In this document: positions 1-7,724 of the stretch, piece after piece | Position numbering within the stretch: position 1 is the first letter of the stretch | Layout of the letters: each line of letters begins with the position of its first letter | Source: Alcaligenes endophyticus | GTDB lineage: Bacteria > Pseudomonadota > Gammaproteobacteria > Burkholderiales > Burkholderiaceae_B | DNA length: 64,000 nt | Direction of reading: 5' to 3' | NCBI RefSeq assembly: GCF_026344035.1 | Contig: NZ_JAPKND010000003.1 | Coordinates: 124,001 to 188,000 of the forward strand | Translations under genes and position numbers: made by a program | Notes under the pieces: generated by a model | What the model was told of the DNA's origin: nothing | Seen by the model: the letters and a program-made list of their open reading frames with translations, nothing else | The model's database searches: none

Positions 1-453
1 CTAGGCGAAGACGCCTATGCTCTCAATGTTCAGCAATATGCTTGCTCTGGCTTAAATTTTGGTTATTTCTACGACCAATCTCCTTTAATCGCCTATGACG
101 CAGAAAAGCAACCTAGCTACAGCATGGCGACGTATACCCCATCGACGGTTCCCGGCTGTCGCACACCACACTTGTGGTTACGCGATGGACGATCTTTATA
201 CGATGCTTTGGGCCCCGAATATACGCTGCTTAGACTGGACCCTCAAATTGATGTCAGCCCCATAATGACAGCAGCTCAGGAACAAGGTGTACCGCTTCAG
301 GTTCTGGACGTGGACTCAGACGAAGCCAGTGTGTTGTATCCGCAAAAATTGGTGTTATCGCGCCCAGATCAGCATATAGCCTGGCGAGGTGATGCTATCC
401 CCCCTGATGTATCAGGCTTGATTGACCGAATCCGTGGAGTCTATAGCAACTAG
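1..453 (+). CDS. FAD-dependent aromatic monooxygenase, C-terminal part (left-truncated by window edge)
   Basis: The frame is open from base 1 and ends at TAG 451-453, giving the last 150 residues. It matches the C-terminal end of the PheA/TfdB (MhpA-like) single-component flavin hydroxylases, which hydroxylate aromatic rings with NAD(P)H and O2. Visible family marks are the GLNFGYFYDQSP segment near the left edge, then PGCRTPHLWL followed by DGRSLYDALG and a TLLRLD strand, and a closing VLSRPDQHIAWRG segment typical of the thioredoxin-like C-terminal domain. The FAD-binding N-terminal half lies outside the window, so the substrate cannot be read. The Met at 124 is internal. A Bug receptor starts 62 bases downstream on the same strand, followed by a TPP enzyme and an aldehyde dehydrogenase, so an aromatic catabolic operon is likely (inference). 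Confidence 0.85.
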   Translation, partial: LGEDAYALNVQQYACSGLNFGYFYDQSPLIAYDAEKQPSYSMATYTPSTVPGCRTPHLWLRDGRSLYDALGPEYTLLRLDPQIDVSPIMTAAQEQGVPLQVLDVDSDEASVLYPQKLVLSRPDQHIAWRGDAIPPDVSGLIDRIRGVYSN

Positions 454-515
454 GACAGATACATTTTCCACACTAATTTTAAAAATATTAATACACCCTT
501 ATTGGAGACAAAATA

Positions 516-1496
516 ATGAACACATGGACAAAATTGCTGGCCGTCAGCACTATTTTCATAGCTGGCACAGGAACTGGGCTGACTAAATCCTACCCAAGTG
601 GCCCAATCACTCTCATCGTGCCTTTTGCGCCTGGCGCCTCAGCTGATGGTATTGCACGGCTGATCGCCAAAGACCTATCAACCTCTACCGGCCAAACCGT
701 TATTGTGGAAAATAAACCAGGCGGGGGTGGGGTTAATGGCTTATTACTATTGGCTAATGCTAAAGCAGACGGCTATACGATTGCTATCGGTGCCACTGGG
801 GCCATTGTTGTGAACCCTCATTTACCCGATGGAGGGAAACTCGACCCCCAGCAGCACCTCACTCCCTTGGCTAAACTGGTGGATATCCCATTGGTGATGA
901 TTGCCGGCAAAGATAGCGGTTTTACGTCTATTGCAGATTTGCTGGCTAAAACCAAGAAAGGCACTGGCGACACCACCTATGGCACACCTGGACAATATAC
1001 TGCTCAACATCTGGCTGGTGAGCTTTTAGCGTCTATGACTGAAACTGATTTGATCGCTGTGCCTTACCGTGGCAGTGCCCCCGCTGTCGCTGATATTCTA
1101 GGTGGTCAGTTGCCCACTGCGATCGTGGACTTAACCTCTGCAGCTCCGTTAATTCAAGCCAATAAGGTGCTTGCTCTGGGCGTCACCAGTCCGGAACGAT
1201 CTCGTATTGCCCCCACTATCCCAACCATTGCTGAGAGCGGCGTACCGAACTATTCCGCTACCGCTTGGCTAGGCATGTTTGCGCCAGCCAATACACCTAC
1301 CCCAGTAGTAGAGAAATTGTCAGCCAGCTTGGAAGCTGCTCTTACAAACAAGGAGGTGCAGGAACGCATTATGTCCTTATCAGCAGAGCCAGCCTATTTG
1401 TCCGCTCAGAAGTTCGCCCCCTTTATTGTCAACGAACTCAATAAATGGGGTTCCATTATTTCTGCCTCAACAGCTACCGCTCAACAGGCCAACTAA
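516..1496 (+). CDS. Bug family tripartite tricarboxylate transporter receptor (periplasmic solute-binding protein)
   Basis: 326 residues, the usual length for the Bug (TctC) family of periplasmic receptors for carboxylates and other small organic ligands. An N-terminal signal peptide is visible (WTKLLAVSTIFIAGTG, residues 4-19). The family start motif follows as YPSGPITLIVPFAPGASADG, then VENKPGGGG and VPYRGSAPAVADILGGQL. A GGAG ribosome-binding site at 504-507 lies 8 bases before the ATG. It sits between the monooxygenase and the TPP enzyme on the same strand with short gaps, so it probably captures the substrate of that pathway. No TctA or TctB membrane subunits are nearby. The family is certain; the ligand is unknown. 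Confidence 0.93.
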   Translation: MNTWTKLLAVSTIFIAGTGTGLTKSYPSGPITLIVPFAPGASADGIARLIAKDLSTSTGQTVIVENKPGGGGVNGLLLLANAKADGYTIAIGATGAIVVNPHLPDGGKLDPQQHLTPLAKLVDIPLVMIAGKDSGFTSIADLLAKTKKGTGDTTYGTPGQYTAQHLAGELLASMTETDLIAVPYRGSAPAVADILGGQLPTAIVDLTSAAPLIQANKVLALGVTSPERSRIAPTIPTIAESGVPNYSATAWLGMFAPANTPTPVVEKLSASLEAALTNKEVQERIMSLSAEPAYLSAQKFAPFIVNELNKWGSIISASTATAQQAN

Positions 1497-1525
1497 CAAA
1501 GCCGATTATCTTATTGGAGTAACGC

Positions 1526-3208
1526 ATGACGCATACTGGCGGCAAAGCCCTCACAGAAGGACTGATTCGTAACGGAATCGAAGATATTTTCATGATTCCA
1601 GGCATACAACTGGATTGGGCTGTAGAGGCGCTACGCCTGCAAAGCGACAACATTCGCTTTTTCACCCCTAGGCATGAGCAATCCACAACCTATATGGCCG
1701 ATGGCTATTACCGAGCTACAGGCAAGCCCGGTACCGCCATGGTTGTGCCAGGCCCTGGTGCACTAAATGCAGCGGCAGGCTTAGCCACAGCCTACGCTTC
1801 AAACTCACAGGTGTTATTTATTACACCTCAAATTTGCTCGGCTGCAATTGGAAAAGGGTATGGCCTCTTGCATGAGATTAAAGATCAATCCGGTTTCATT
1901 CAGGGGCTGACAAAATGGCACCAAATGGTTGAGTCACCACAAGGCATAGGCTCAACCCTGGATGCCGCTATGGACGCGCTACTTAGTGGACGCCCTCGCC
2001 CTGTAGGGGTAGAAATCCCCCACGATTTTCTAGAAGCTGAAGTTACTCCAGACAGCTCTACGTCCTTGCGTAATACCCAATTACCATCGATAGAGGCGCC
2101 TGATCCGCGAGCGCTTGAAGCAGCCGCTAATTTATTAAACAAAGCAAAATTACCAGTAATTTATGCTGGAGGCGGCGTTATTAGTTCAGGAGCAAGCCAA
2201 GCTCTTCAAGCGCTCGCTGAAGCTATGGGGGCACCAGTCGTGATGAGTGACAATGGTCGCGGCGCACTCAGCGATCGACATCCACTAGCCATGAACTCCC
2301 TAGCTGGTCGAGCTGTTTTTCAGCATGCCGATGTAGTGCTAGTCGTTGGTAGCCGCTTTATTGATGCGCTTAGCCCTACTCCTTCTTGGCCTACTGCCGG
2401 TCTACGATTTATTCATATCAACATTGATGCTGATGATGTGAGCCCGCCCAGAGCTCCAGAAGTGACTCTAATTTCCGATGCGCATACTACCCTAGAAGCG
2501 TTGAGCACTCTAGTTAACAAGCGAACAGTACTCTCCACTACGCTTGCAAAAAACATTAAAGATTGGGCCCAAGCCCAGATTGACACCATCACACCACAGG
2601 CGTTATACATAAAAAGTATGCGCAATGCGCTACCGGAAGACGGAATTTTTGTAAACGAACTGACGCAAGTTGGCTATTTAGCGCGAATCGCCTTTCCCGT
2701 CTACACCCCACGCACCTACATCGGCCCTGGTTATCAAGGTACCTTGGGATATGGCTTTCCTACCGCCCTAGGTGCAGCGGTGGGCGCCAAAAACAAGCGT
2801 GTACTTTCCATTACTGGAGATGGCGGCTTTGGGTGGAATATGCAGGAACTGGCCACAGCCGCCCGATATCAACTACCTGTCACGCTAGTGGTTTTTAATG
2901 ACGGACATTACGGAAATGTGCGCGCCATTCAGCAACGCGTGTTCGGTGCACAGGTCGCAGTTGAACTCCAAAATCCGGACTTCCAACTACTTGCGAAAGC
3001 GTTCGGTGTTCCGTCTACATGCGTGGATAATCCCCAAGCCCTAGAAGCGGCCATACGTGAGTCCTTGACTGAAAATGGCCCAGTACTCATCGAGGTGAAG
3101 GTGTCCGAAATGCCCAGCCCTTGGCACTTGCTTCGACTCCAGCCAATGAAAGGGGTCTCAGCTCCGCCTGCCCCCGCCTCTCCCTTAGACTCAGGAGAAT
3201 GGTTATGA
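1526..3208 (+). CDS. Thiamine diphosphate-dependent enzyme (acetolactate synthase / benzoylformate decarboxylase superfamily)
   Basis: 560 residues with the three-domain layout of the POX/ALS superfamily: N-terminal PYR domain, central domain (about 195-330) and C-terminal PP domain. The activating Glu is E51 in RHEQ; the cofactor-binding Mg motif runs from GDG (431-433) to N458. TPP enzymes of this type decarboxylate 2-oxo acids or join them to a second carbonyl. A GGAG site lies before the ATG. The stop codon overlaps the start of the aldehyde dehydrogenase (ATGA), so the two are translationally coupled. That pairing resembles benzoylformate decarboxylase plus benzaldehyde dehydrogenase of mandelate degradation. 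The sequence looks closer to ALS-like paralogues, so the substrate is left open. No FAD-site reading was attempted. Confidence 0.85.
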   Translation: MTHTGGKALTEGLIRNGIEDIFMIPGIQLDWAVEALRLQSDNIRFFTPRHEQSTTYMADGYYRATGKPGTAMVVPGPGALNAAAGLATAYASNSQVLFITPQICSAAIGKGYGLLHEIKDQSGFIQGLTKWHQMVESPQGIGSTLDAAMDALLSGRPRPVGVEIPHDFLEAEVTPDSSTSLRNTQLPSIEAPDPRALEAAANLLNKAKLPVIYAGGGVISSGASQALQALAEAMGAPVVMSDNGRGALSDRHPLAMNSLAGRAVFQHADVVLVVGSRFIDALSPTPSWPTAGLRFIHINIDADDVSPPRAPEVTLISDAHTTLEALSTLVNKRTVLSTTLAKNIKDWAQAQIDTITPQALYIKSMRNALPEDGIFVNELTQVGYLARIAFPVYTPRTYIGPGYQGTLGYGFPTALGAAVGAKNKRVLSITGDGGFGWNMQELATAARYQLPVTLVVFNDGHYGNVRAIQQRVFGAQVAVELQNPDFQLLAKAFGVPSTCVDNPQALEAAIRESLTENGPVLIEVKVSEMPSPWHLLRLQPMKGVSAPPAPASPLDSGEWL

Positions 3209-4620
3209 AGGTTTACGCAGAACATTATGTCAATGGCCGTTTTACCCCTTCGTCATCGACCACAACCATACCCGTCTTTAACCCAAGCACCGAGCAACCC
3301 ACCGCCCAGGTGGTGGCCTGCAGCCCAAACGATATTGAATTAGCAATCCAAAGCGCAACAAATGCATTATCTGGCTGGTCGCACAGCACATTAGAAGAGC
3401 GCAGTGCTGCATTACAACGCCTAGCCACAGCACTAGAGCAACGTAAAGAGCAGTTTGCACAGGTGCTTGCCACGGAGATTGGCTGCCCATTATGGTTGGG
3501 TGAAGGTATGCAAATGAGCATGCCGCTGGATAATCTAGCACACACCATAACAGCCCTACCAGAAGTCCAATGGCAGGAAAAAATTGGCAACGCACTAGTT
3601 GAGCGCCTTCCTATCGGCGTCATAGGTGCCATTACGCCATGGAATTTTCCTATCCACCAAATTGTTGCGAAGGTTGCCGGTGCGGTAGCCGCGGGCTGCA
3701 CTATCGTGCTTAAGCCTAGCGAAGTGGCAGCCGGAGCGGCACAGCTTTTTATGGAAGCCGTGCACGAAGCCGGGCTACCTGCCGGTGTCGTGAACCTGAT
3801 ATGGGGTGGACGAGCAGCAGGACAAGCTTTATTCACGCATCCCGCCATTAATCAGATCAGCTTTACTGGCTCAACTAACGCCGGTCGCCAAATTATGGCG
3901 ACAGCAGCCCAGTCATTAAAGCGAGTCATGCTAGAGCTAGGTGGAAAGTCTGCAGCTATTCTTTTACCAGACGCAGATATCGGCAAGGCACTCACTCACG
4001 TTGTTCGAAGTAGCATGGTGAATTCGGGACAAACATGTGTTAATCAATCAAGACTGATTGTTCCATCTCAACACGCCGAGTCTATTCAAGCTCAAGTGTT
4101 GGAGCTTATGCAGGATTGGCAAGTTGGGGATCCGTTTTTACCTGATACACGCTTGGGCCCTGTGGCTACAGCAGCACAATTAGATAGCATCCAACGTCAG
4201 CTTGAACTAGCCCATAAGCAAGGAGCACAAGTCAATCAAGTAGGAAACGTTCGCGACCTGCCTACTGGCTGGTACTGCAGCCCCACTTTGGTCAGCCATG
4301 CTCAGCCCCATATGGACATTATTCAGGAAGAGACCTTTGGCCCCGTCTTATCCCTACTGACATACGATGATATTTCTGAGGCGCTACAACTAGCAAATGA
4401 TTCCGCTTATGGATTGTCTGGAGCAGTTTGGTCACAAGACCACGACCAAGCTGTTCAATTCGCCCAAGGTATGCGCACAGGACAAGTCGTCATTAATGGT
4501 GCAGCGCAAAACCTAGCGACTCCTTTTGGAGGATGGGGAGACTCGGGTTTTGGTAGGGAGAATGGCCGATTTGGTATTGAAGAGTGTCTGAATTATCGAT
4601 CCGTGCAAGGCGTCTTTTAA
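3205..4620 (+). CDS. NAD(P)-dependent aldehyde dehydrogenase
   Basis: 471 residues when started at ATG 3205, chosen because AGGAG at 3193-3197 is 7 bases upstream and because this ATG overlaps the TGA of the preceding TPP enzyme. An in-frame ATG at 3199 is too close to that site. Class-defining features are the Rossmann segment FTGSTNAGRQI, the general base E244 in LELGGKS, and the nucleophile C278 in NSGQTCVNQ. The C-terminal PFGGWGDSGFGRENG stretch is also typical. The enzyme oxidises an aldehyde to its acid in the cytoplasm. As last gene of the monooxygenase-Bug-TPP unit it plausibly oxidises the aldehyde released by the TPP enzyme (inference). Confidence 0.93.
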   Translation: MKVYAEHYVNGRFTPSSSTTTIPVFNPSTEQPTAQVVACSPNDIELAIQSATNALSGWSHSTLEERSAALQRLATALEQRKEQFAQVLATEIGCPLWLGEGMQMSMPLDNLAHTITALPEVQWQEKIGNALVERLPIGVIGAITPWNFPIHQIVAKVAGAVAAGCTIVLKPSEVAAGAAQLFMEAVHEAGLPAGVVNLIWGGRAAGQALFTHPAINQISFTGSTNAGRQIMATAAQSLKRVMLELGGKSAAILLPDADIGKALTHVVRSSMVNSGQTCVNQSRLIVPSQHAESIQAQVLELMQDWQVGDPFLPDTRLGPVATAAQLDSIQRQLELAHKQGAQVNQVGNVRDLPTGWYCSPTLVSHAQPHMDIIQEETFGPVLSLLTYDDISEALQLANDSAYGLSGAVWSQDHDQAVQFAQGMRTGQVVINGAAQNLATPFGGWGDSGFGRENGRFGIEECLNYRSVQGVF

Positions 4621-4899
4621 ACTCCTCAGCACAAAAAGCAATAGTTAAGAGAATACCGTTGCCGTGACCACTGGGACAAGATGCAAGAAAGTCAGAGGCT
4701 CCTTAAGCTACAAAGGGTTTTTGACTCCCTTGCTCCTTGTCCCAACAGGTGTAACGCGAGCCTCTGCGCTAATACCTAAAGCAAGATACCTGATAGTTTG
4801 CGTCTTAGCGCACGGAGCGATAGCTAAACGCTGCGAGGCTTAAAGGTGGTGCCGTACCACCTATCAAGGCGCTTAACTGCTGAGCGCTGCAGCAGGCTA
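4621..4899. other. Gene-free stretch with interlocking inverted repeats
   Basis: No convincing coding frame is seen on either strand. Two 9-base inverted-repeat pairs interlock: TGGGACAAG (4672-4680) with CTTGTCCCA (4736-4744), and CAGAGGCTC (4693-4701) with GAGCCTCTG (4758-4766). The order is A-B-A'-B', with nearly equal offsets of 64 and 65 bases. Inside the first pair a small AAGGG/CCCTT hairpin can form. A separate 7-bp repeat AGGTGGT/ACCACCT with a 5-base loop lies at 4844-4862. The stretch separates the aldehyde dehydrogenase from the wrecked ABC transporter locus and may contain debris of the deletion that removed the ATPase gene. It could also be a folded 3' UTR. Function unknown. Confidence 0.4.
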
Positions 4900-4942
4900 A
4901 CCATTTATTGACGTTTTTCAAAGAAATCATTGCTTGAGTCAT
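4900..4942 (-). pseudogene. Amino-acid ABC transporter ATPase, N-terminal remnant only
   Basis: Directly after the intact permease, an ATG at 4942 (complement) opens with MTQAMISLKNVNKW, the standard start of a GlnQ/HisP-type polar amino-acid ABC ATPase. After this Trp the family sequence stops: the following codons (LACCSAQQ...) match nothing in the family and no Walker A motif appears before the next stop at about 4805. The rest of the gene, roughly 230 residues, is absent from the window. This is the far end of the decaying transporter locus, and its loss would leave any remaining permease without an energy source unless one is supplied elsewhere. Confidence 0.7.
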
Positions 4943-4959
4943 GAAAGGATATCCTCGGA

Positions 4960-5634
4960 TTATTGGGACGCTGGAGGAAGTGCTTTTTTGGCACAATGTC
5001 GCTCTAGGGCTTTCATTACTTGTGAAATGGCTTCGCTTGTAAACCAGTACATAATAGCCAGTAAGGTGAATACTTCCACAGGAGCAAAGCTCTTGCCTAT
5101 GACAGACTGAGCCATATAGGTCAGTTCAGGTACAGTAATGATCGACAGCAATACCATTCCCTTACTTAAGGTGATCAAAATATTACCTGCCGCCGGGATC
5201 AAGTAGGCCGGTAGCTGCGGTGCAATAATCCGGCGCATTTTCTGGGTGTAGCTCAGGGCTAAGGCGTCAGAGGCCTCCCATTGCCCGCGTGGCACAGCTT
5301 CAATGGCACCGCGCACTGACTCGGACAAATACGCAGACCCGTACAGCGACAAGCACAACACACCTGCTGTTTGTGCTGTAAGATCAATGCCGTAAAACGG
5401 TAGACCATAAAAGACACGAAAAATCTGAATCAGAAAAGGAATGTTGCGTACCAGCTCAACAAAGGCCCGCGCAGGAACCATTAGCCAACGCTTACCCGAT
5501 ATTCTTGCCAGAGCAATTGCGGTTCCACCCACAAAGCTAATTGGGATGACTAAGACTAAGAGGGTGAGCGTTGGCAAATAGCCACGCGCAAACACATCAA
5601 GATTATCTGTGATAACGGAGTAATCGAATGCCAT
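4960..5634 (-). CDS. Polar amino-acid ABC transporter permease (only intact gene of a decayed locus)
   Basis: 224 residues, full length for the HisM/GlnP family. It has several hydrophobic segments (about 18-40, 55-78, 85-105, 150-170, 185-205) and the cytoplasmic EAA loop that docks the ATPase, seen as EASDALALSYTQKMRRIIAP (about 119-138). The family would pump an amino acid across the inner membrane together with a binding protein, a second permease and an ATPase. Here all three partners are damaged, so this reading frame is probably a surviving relic and not a working transporter. No internal stop or frameshift was found. Confidence 0.85.
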   Translation of the reverse strand: MAFDYSVITDNLDVFARGYLPTLTLLVLVIPISFVGGTAIALARISGKRWLMVPARAFVELVRNIPFLIQIFRVFYGLPFYGIDLTAQTAGVLCLSLYGSAYLSESVRGAIEAVPRGQWEASDALALSYTQKMRRIIAPQLPAYLIPAAGNILITLSKGMVLLSIITVPELTYMAQSVIGKSFAPVEVFTLLAIMYWFTSEAISQVMKALERHCAKKALPPASQ

Positions 5635-6102
5635 CGGCTCGCTCTCTTGATGCGGTATTCCAAATAGCGCGTCGCATTACTTAGCGTAAACAGCAAGCAA
5701 AAAAACAGGATGGCCGCTGCCGTAAAAGCTTCCATAGGCCTAAAGGTTAGGTTCATGACAATTTGCGCAGTAAGGGTCAGCTCCACCAAGGTGATGACAG
5801 ACAAGGCAGGGTTGGCCTTAATCAAAATGATGAACTCATTGGTTAAAGGCGGTAAGGTCGTTCTGAACACTTGCGGCAAAATGACATAACGCCAATACGA
5901 TGACTGGAGTGCCTCTGAAAAAGCTCAGGTAAATGTTGGCAAGCCACCTAGCAGGCCACACACTGCACTGGCGAATCAGTAATATCACAATGCCCAGACC
6001 CGTACCCAGCAAGACGCCTAGAGCACTCACTTGAATGGTTACCAGCAGGCCGTTAATAAATAAAGGCCAATACTGTGGAATGACGCCAAAATCAAAATCC
6101 AT
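5556..6102 (-). pseudogene. Second amino-acid ABC permease with internal out-of-frame deletion
   Basis: It begins as a normal GltJ-type permease (MDFDFGVIPQYWPLF...) from ATG 6102 and runs through a first transmembrane region to FFRGTPVIV. At about 5891-5896 the sequence then jumps to RYVILPQVFRTTLPP, a part that normally lies some 60 residues further on. The join also shifts the frame: the first part reads on into nonsense and stops within a short distance, while the second part (NEFIILIKANPALSVITLVE, then YLEYRIKR) is in another frame. The missing piece contains the central membrane helices and most of the EAA loop, so the product cannot function. The end overlaps the start of the intact permease at 5634. 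Confidence 0.85.
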
Positions 6103-6116
6103 GGCGGGGCTCGATC

Positions 6117-6682
6117 TTACCATGCGCCTTCAGGAAAGTAGCCAGAAGCCGGAGTCTGTACGTCAAAACCGAACCATTTGTCTTGTAGCGACTTGAGTGT
6201 CCCATCGGCTTCCAGCACAGCGATTTACTCATTTATATAATCACGCAATGCAGTATCTTCCGAACGTGTAGCCCAAGCCAAGTACTGCTTATCGCCCAAT
6301 GCAGCAGAAAGCTTGAACAGGTTCGGGCGTTTCTTCATGATTACTGCCGCCATTGGAGTAGAAATCGCTACTGCATCCACCTGGCGATTCGCTAAAGCGA
6401 CCTGCATTTCAGGGAAGGACTGATAAAGCTTTAGCTCGCGTAACCTTTTTTTATTGTCAGCTTTGAGCCGTGCATCCAGTTCGCGTAATTCTTTTTCATA
6501 CGACGATGCTAACTGGCCCGCCACGATTTTGCCATCCAAGTCCTCTAGGGTATTAATGCTCTCTTCGTTGGCACGAACCATCAGAACATGGGTTATATCA
6601 GAGGTCGGACGGGTAAAGGCGTAGCGTAGCGTGTCACCCGCTCAGGAGTGATGGACAGCGCGGCAATCACCAGAGCCATTTG
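6117..6682 (-). pseudogene. Amino-acid ABC transporter substrate-binding protein, 5'-truncated with frameshift and nonsense codon
   Basis: Three lesions are visible. The 5' part is missing: the gene enters at QMALVIAALSITPERV, fused directly to the end of the ureohydrolase gene at about 6680. A tandem 5-base duplication GTAGC-GTAGC at 6621-6630 shifts the frame; removing one copy restores ERVTRYAFTRPTSDITHVLM. Near the end, after RDYINE, a TAA is followed in the same frame by IAVLEADGTLKSLQDKWFG and an ending in GYFPEGAW plus stop at 6117-6119. The family is the SBP_bac_3 (HisJ/GlnH) periplasmic amino-acid receptor, recognised from FTRPTSDITHVLM, QVDAVAI and the C-terminal DGTLKSLQDKWFG. The product cannot be functional. 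Confidence 0.9.
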
Positions 6683-7585
6683 ATATGTGCTGCCAGGTAA
6701 GAGGTAATACCTGTGCCTACGTCAAGCTGGGGGTTCACTTCGACTAGATCGAAACCTACGATGGAATTGCGAGGGGCTAAAGCACATAAAGTGTCGCGTA
6801 ATTCGTGATACAACAAACCATTCGGCTCCGCTGACACACACCCTGGAGTCAACGACATATCCAAGGCATCTATGTCGATGCTAACATAACATTTGGCGCC
6901 AGCAGGTATCAGATCGGCCACTCCCGCAGCACCTAGCTCGCAAAATTTGCCCATCGTAACGATTTGATTGCCTTTAGCCAGGGCGTCGGCCATTTCAGCG
7001 GGTCGAGTACGTCGACTTCGAATACCTACCTGAGTAATCGACTTCACATTGGGCATAGTACCTATGTGGCGAAAGTGCTGGCCGTTGGTATAGCGCAAAT
7101 CGTCAGACACTGAGGCGTAGTCCATGTGGGCGTCAAACTGAATGACATGAATGTCTTCGGTAAAAGCGCGCGTAATGGGATAACTAACTGCGTGATCACC
7201 ACCGATGGCGATAGGGGTAACACCCTGATCCAGAAGCTGACGCGTCAGCTTGGTGATGTTGTCGAAACTTTTTTCAACATTGCTTGAAAGTATAACCACA
7301 TCACCCACGTCCACTATTCGGCCCGTTACGATCTCGTGCTGTAAAAATCGCTGCTGTAACTCTGTATCGTAAAAGCCCGTGGGGGCAAAGCGCATGGAGT
7401 GCTCGCGTTATGGTGCGAGGAGCAAAACGTGCACCCCGCATATACGGGGAGCCTTCATCCAAAGGAATACCAAACACGGCGAAATCAGCGTTAACGGCAG
7501 TGTGATCCATGCATAGGTTGCTACGCAAAAAAGTTGGAATGCCCGTAAAAGCTCGATTTGTTCGACCATGACCCCGCATATCCAT
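6667..7585 (-). pseudogene. Agmatinase/guanidinobutyrase-like ureohydrolase, frameshifted and 3'-truncated
   Basis: The start is ATG 7585 after GAGGAAAC. The N-terminal part reads VFGIPLDEGSPYMRGARFAPRTI, then the frame is lost. A single extra A:T pair at 7408/7409 (CCATAACGC on the minus strand) explains this; removing it gives RTIREHSMRFAPTGFYD and continues through the manganese-binding motifs GGDHAVSYP, DAHMD and SIDIDALDMS. The reading frame then breaks after LDVGTGITSYLAAH, where the final part is replaced by the middle of the downstream binding-protein gene. Intact enzymes of this family hydrolyse a guanidino compound to urea and an amine. The pairing with an amino-acid ABC transporter suggests uptake and use of such a compound in an ancestor. 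Confidence 0.9.
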
Positions 7586-7724
7586 GACTGTTTCCTCTCT
7601 GACTTAATTTAGTTATTTATATAATCGGTCGAGAGAAAGACAAAAACAATTGAATAAAAAGCTTAGCTCTATAACCAAATGGAATAATAGCCCCTAGGGA
7701 GAAGAAAAGAAAACCCGAGGCAAG

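Noticed and set aside
3225-3848. A 207-residue minus-strand frame opposite the aldehyde dehydrogenase
   Set aside because: No family similarity and complete overlap with a gene having intact E244 and C278 motifs.
4844-4862. AGGTGGT/ACCACCT hairpin as the terminator of the broken transporter locus
   Set aside because: The stem is only 7 bp and no T-run follows on either strand. It is noted in the region description only.
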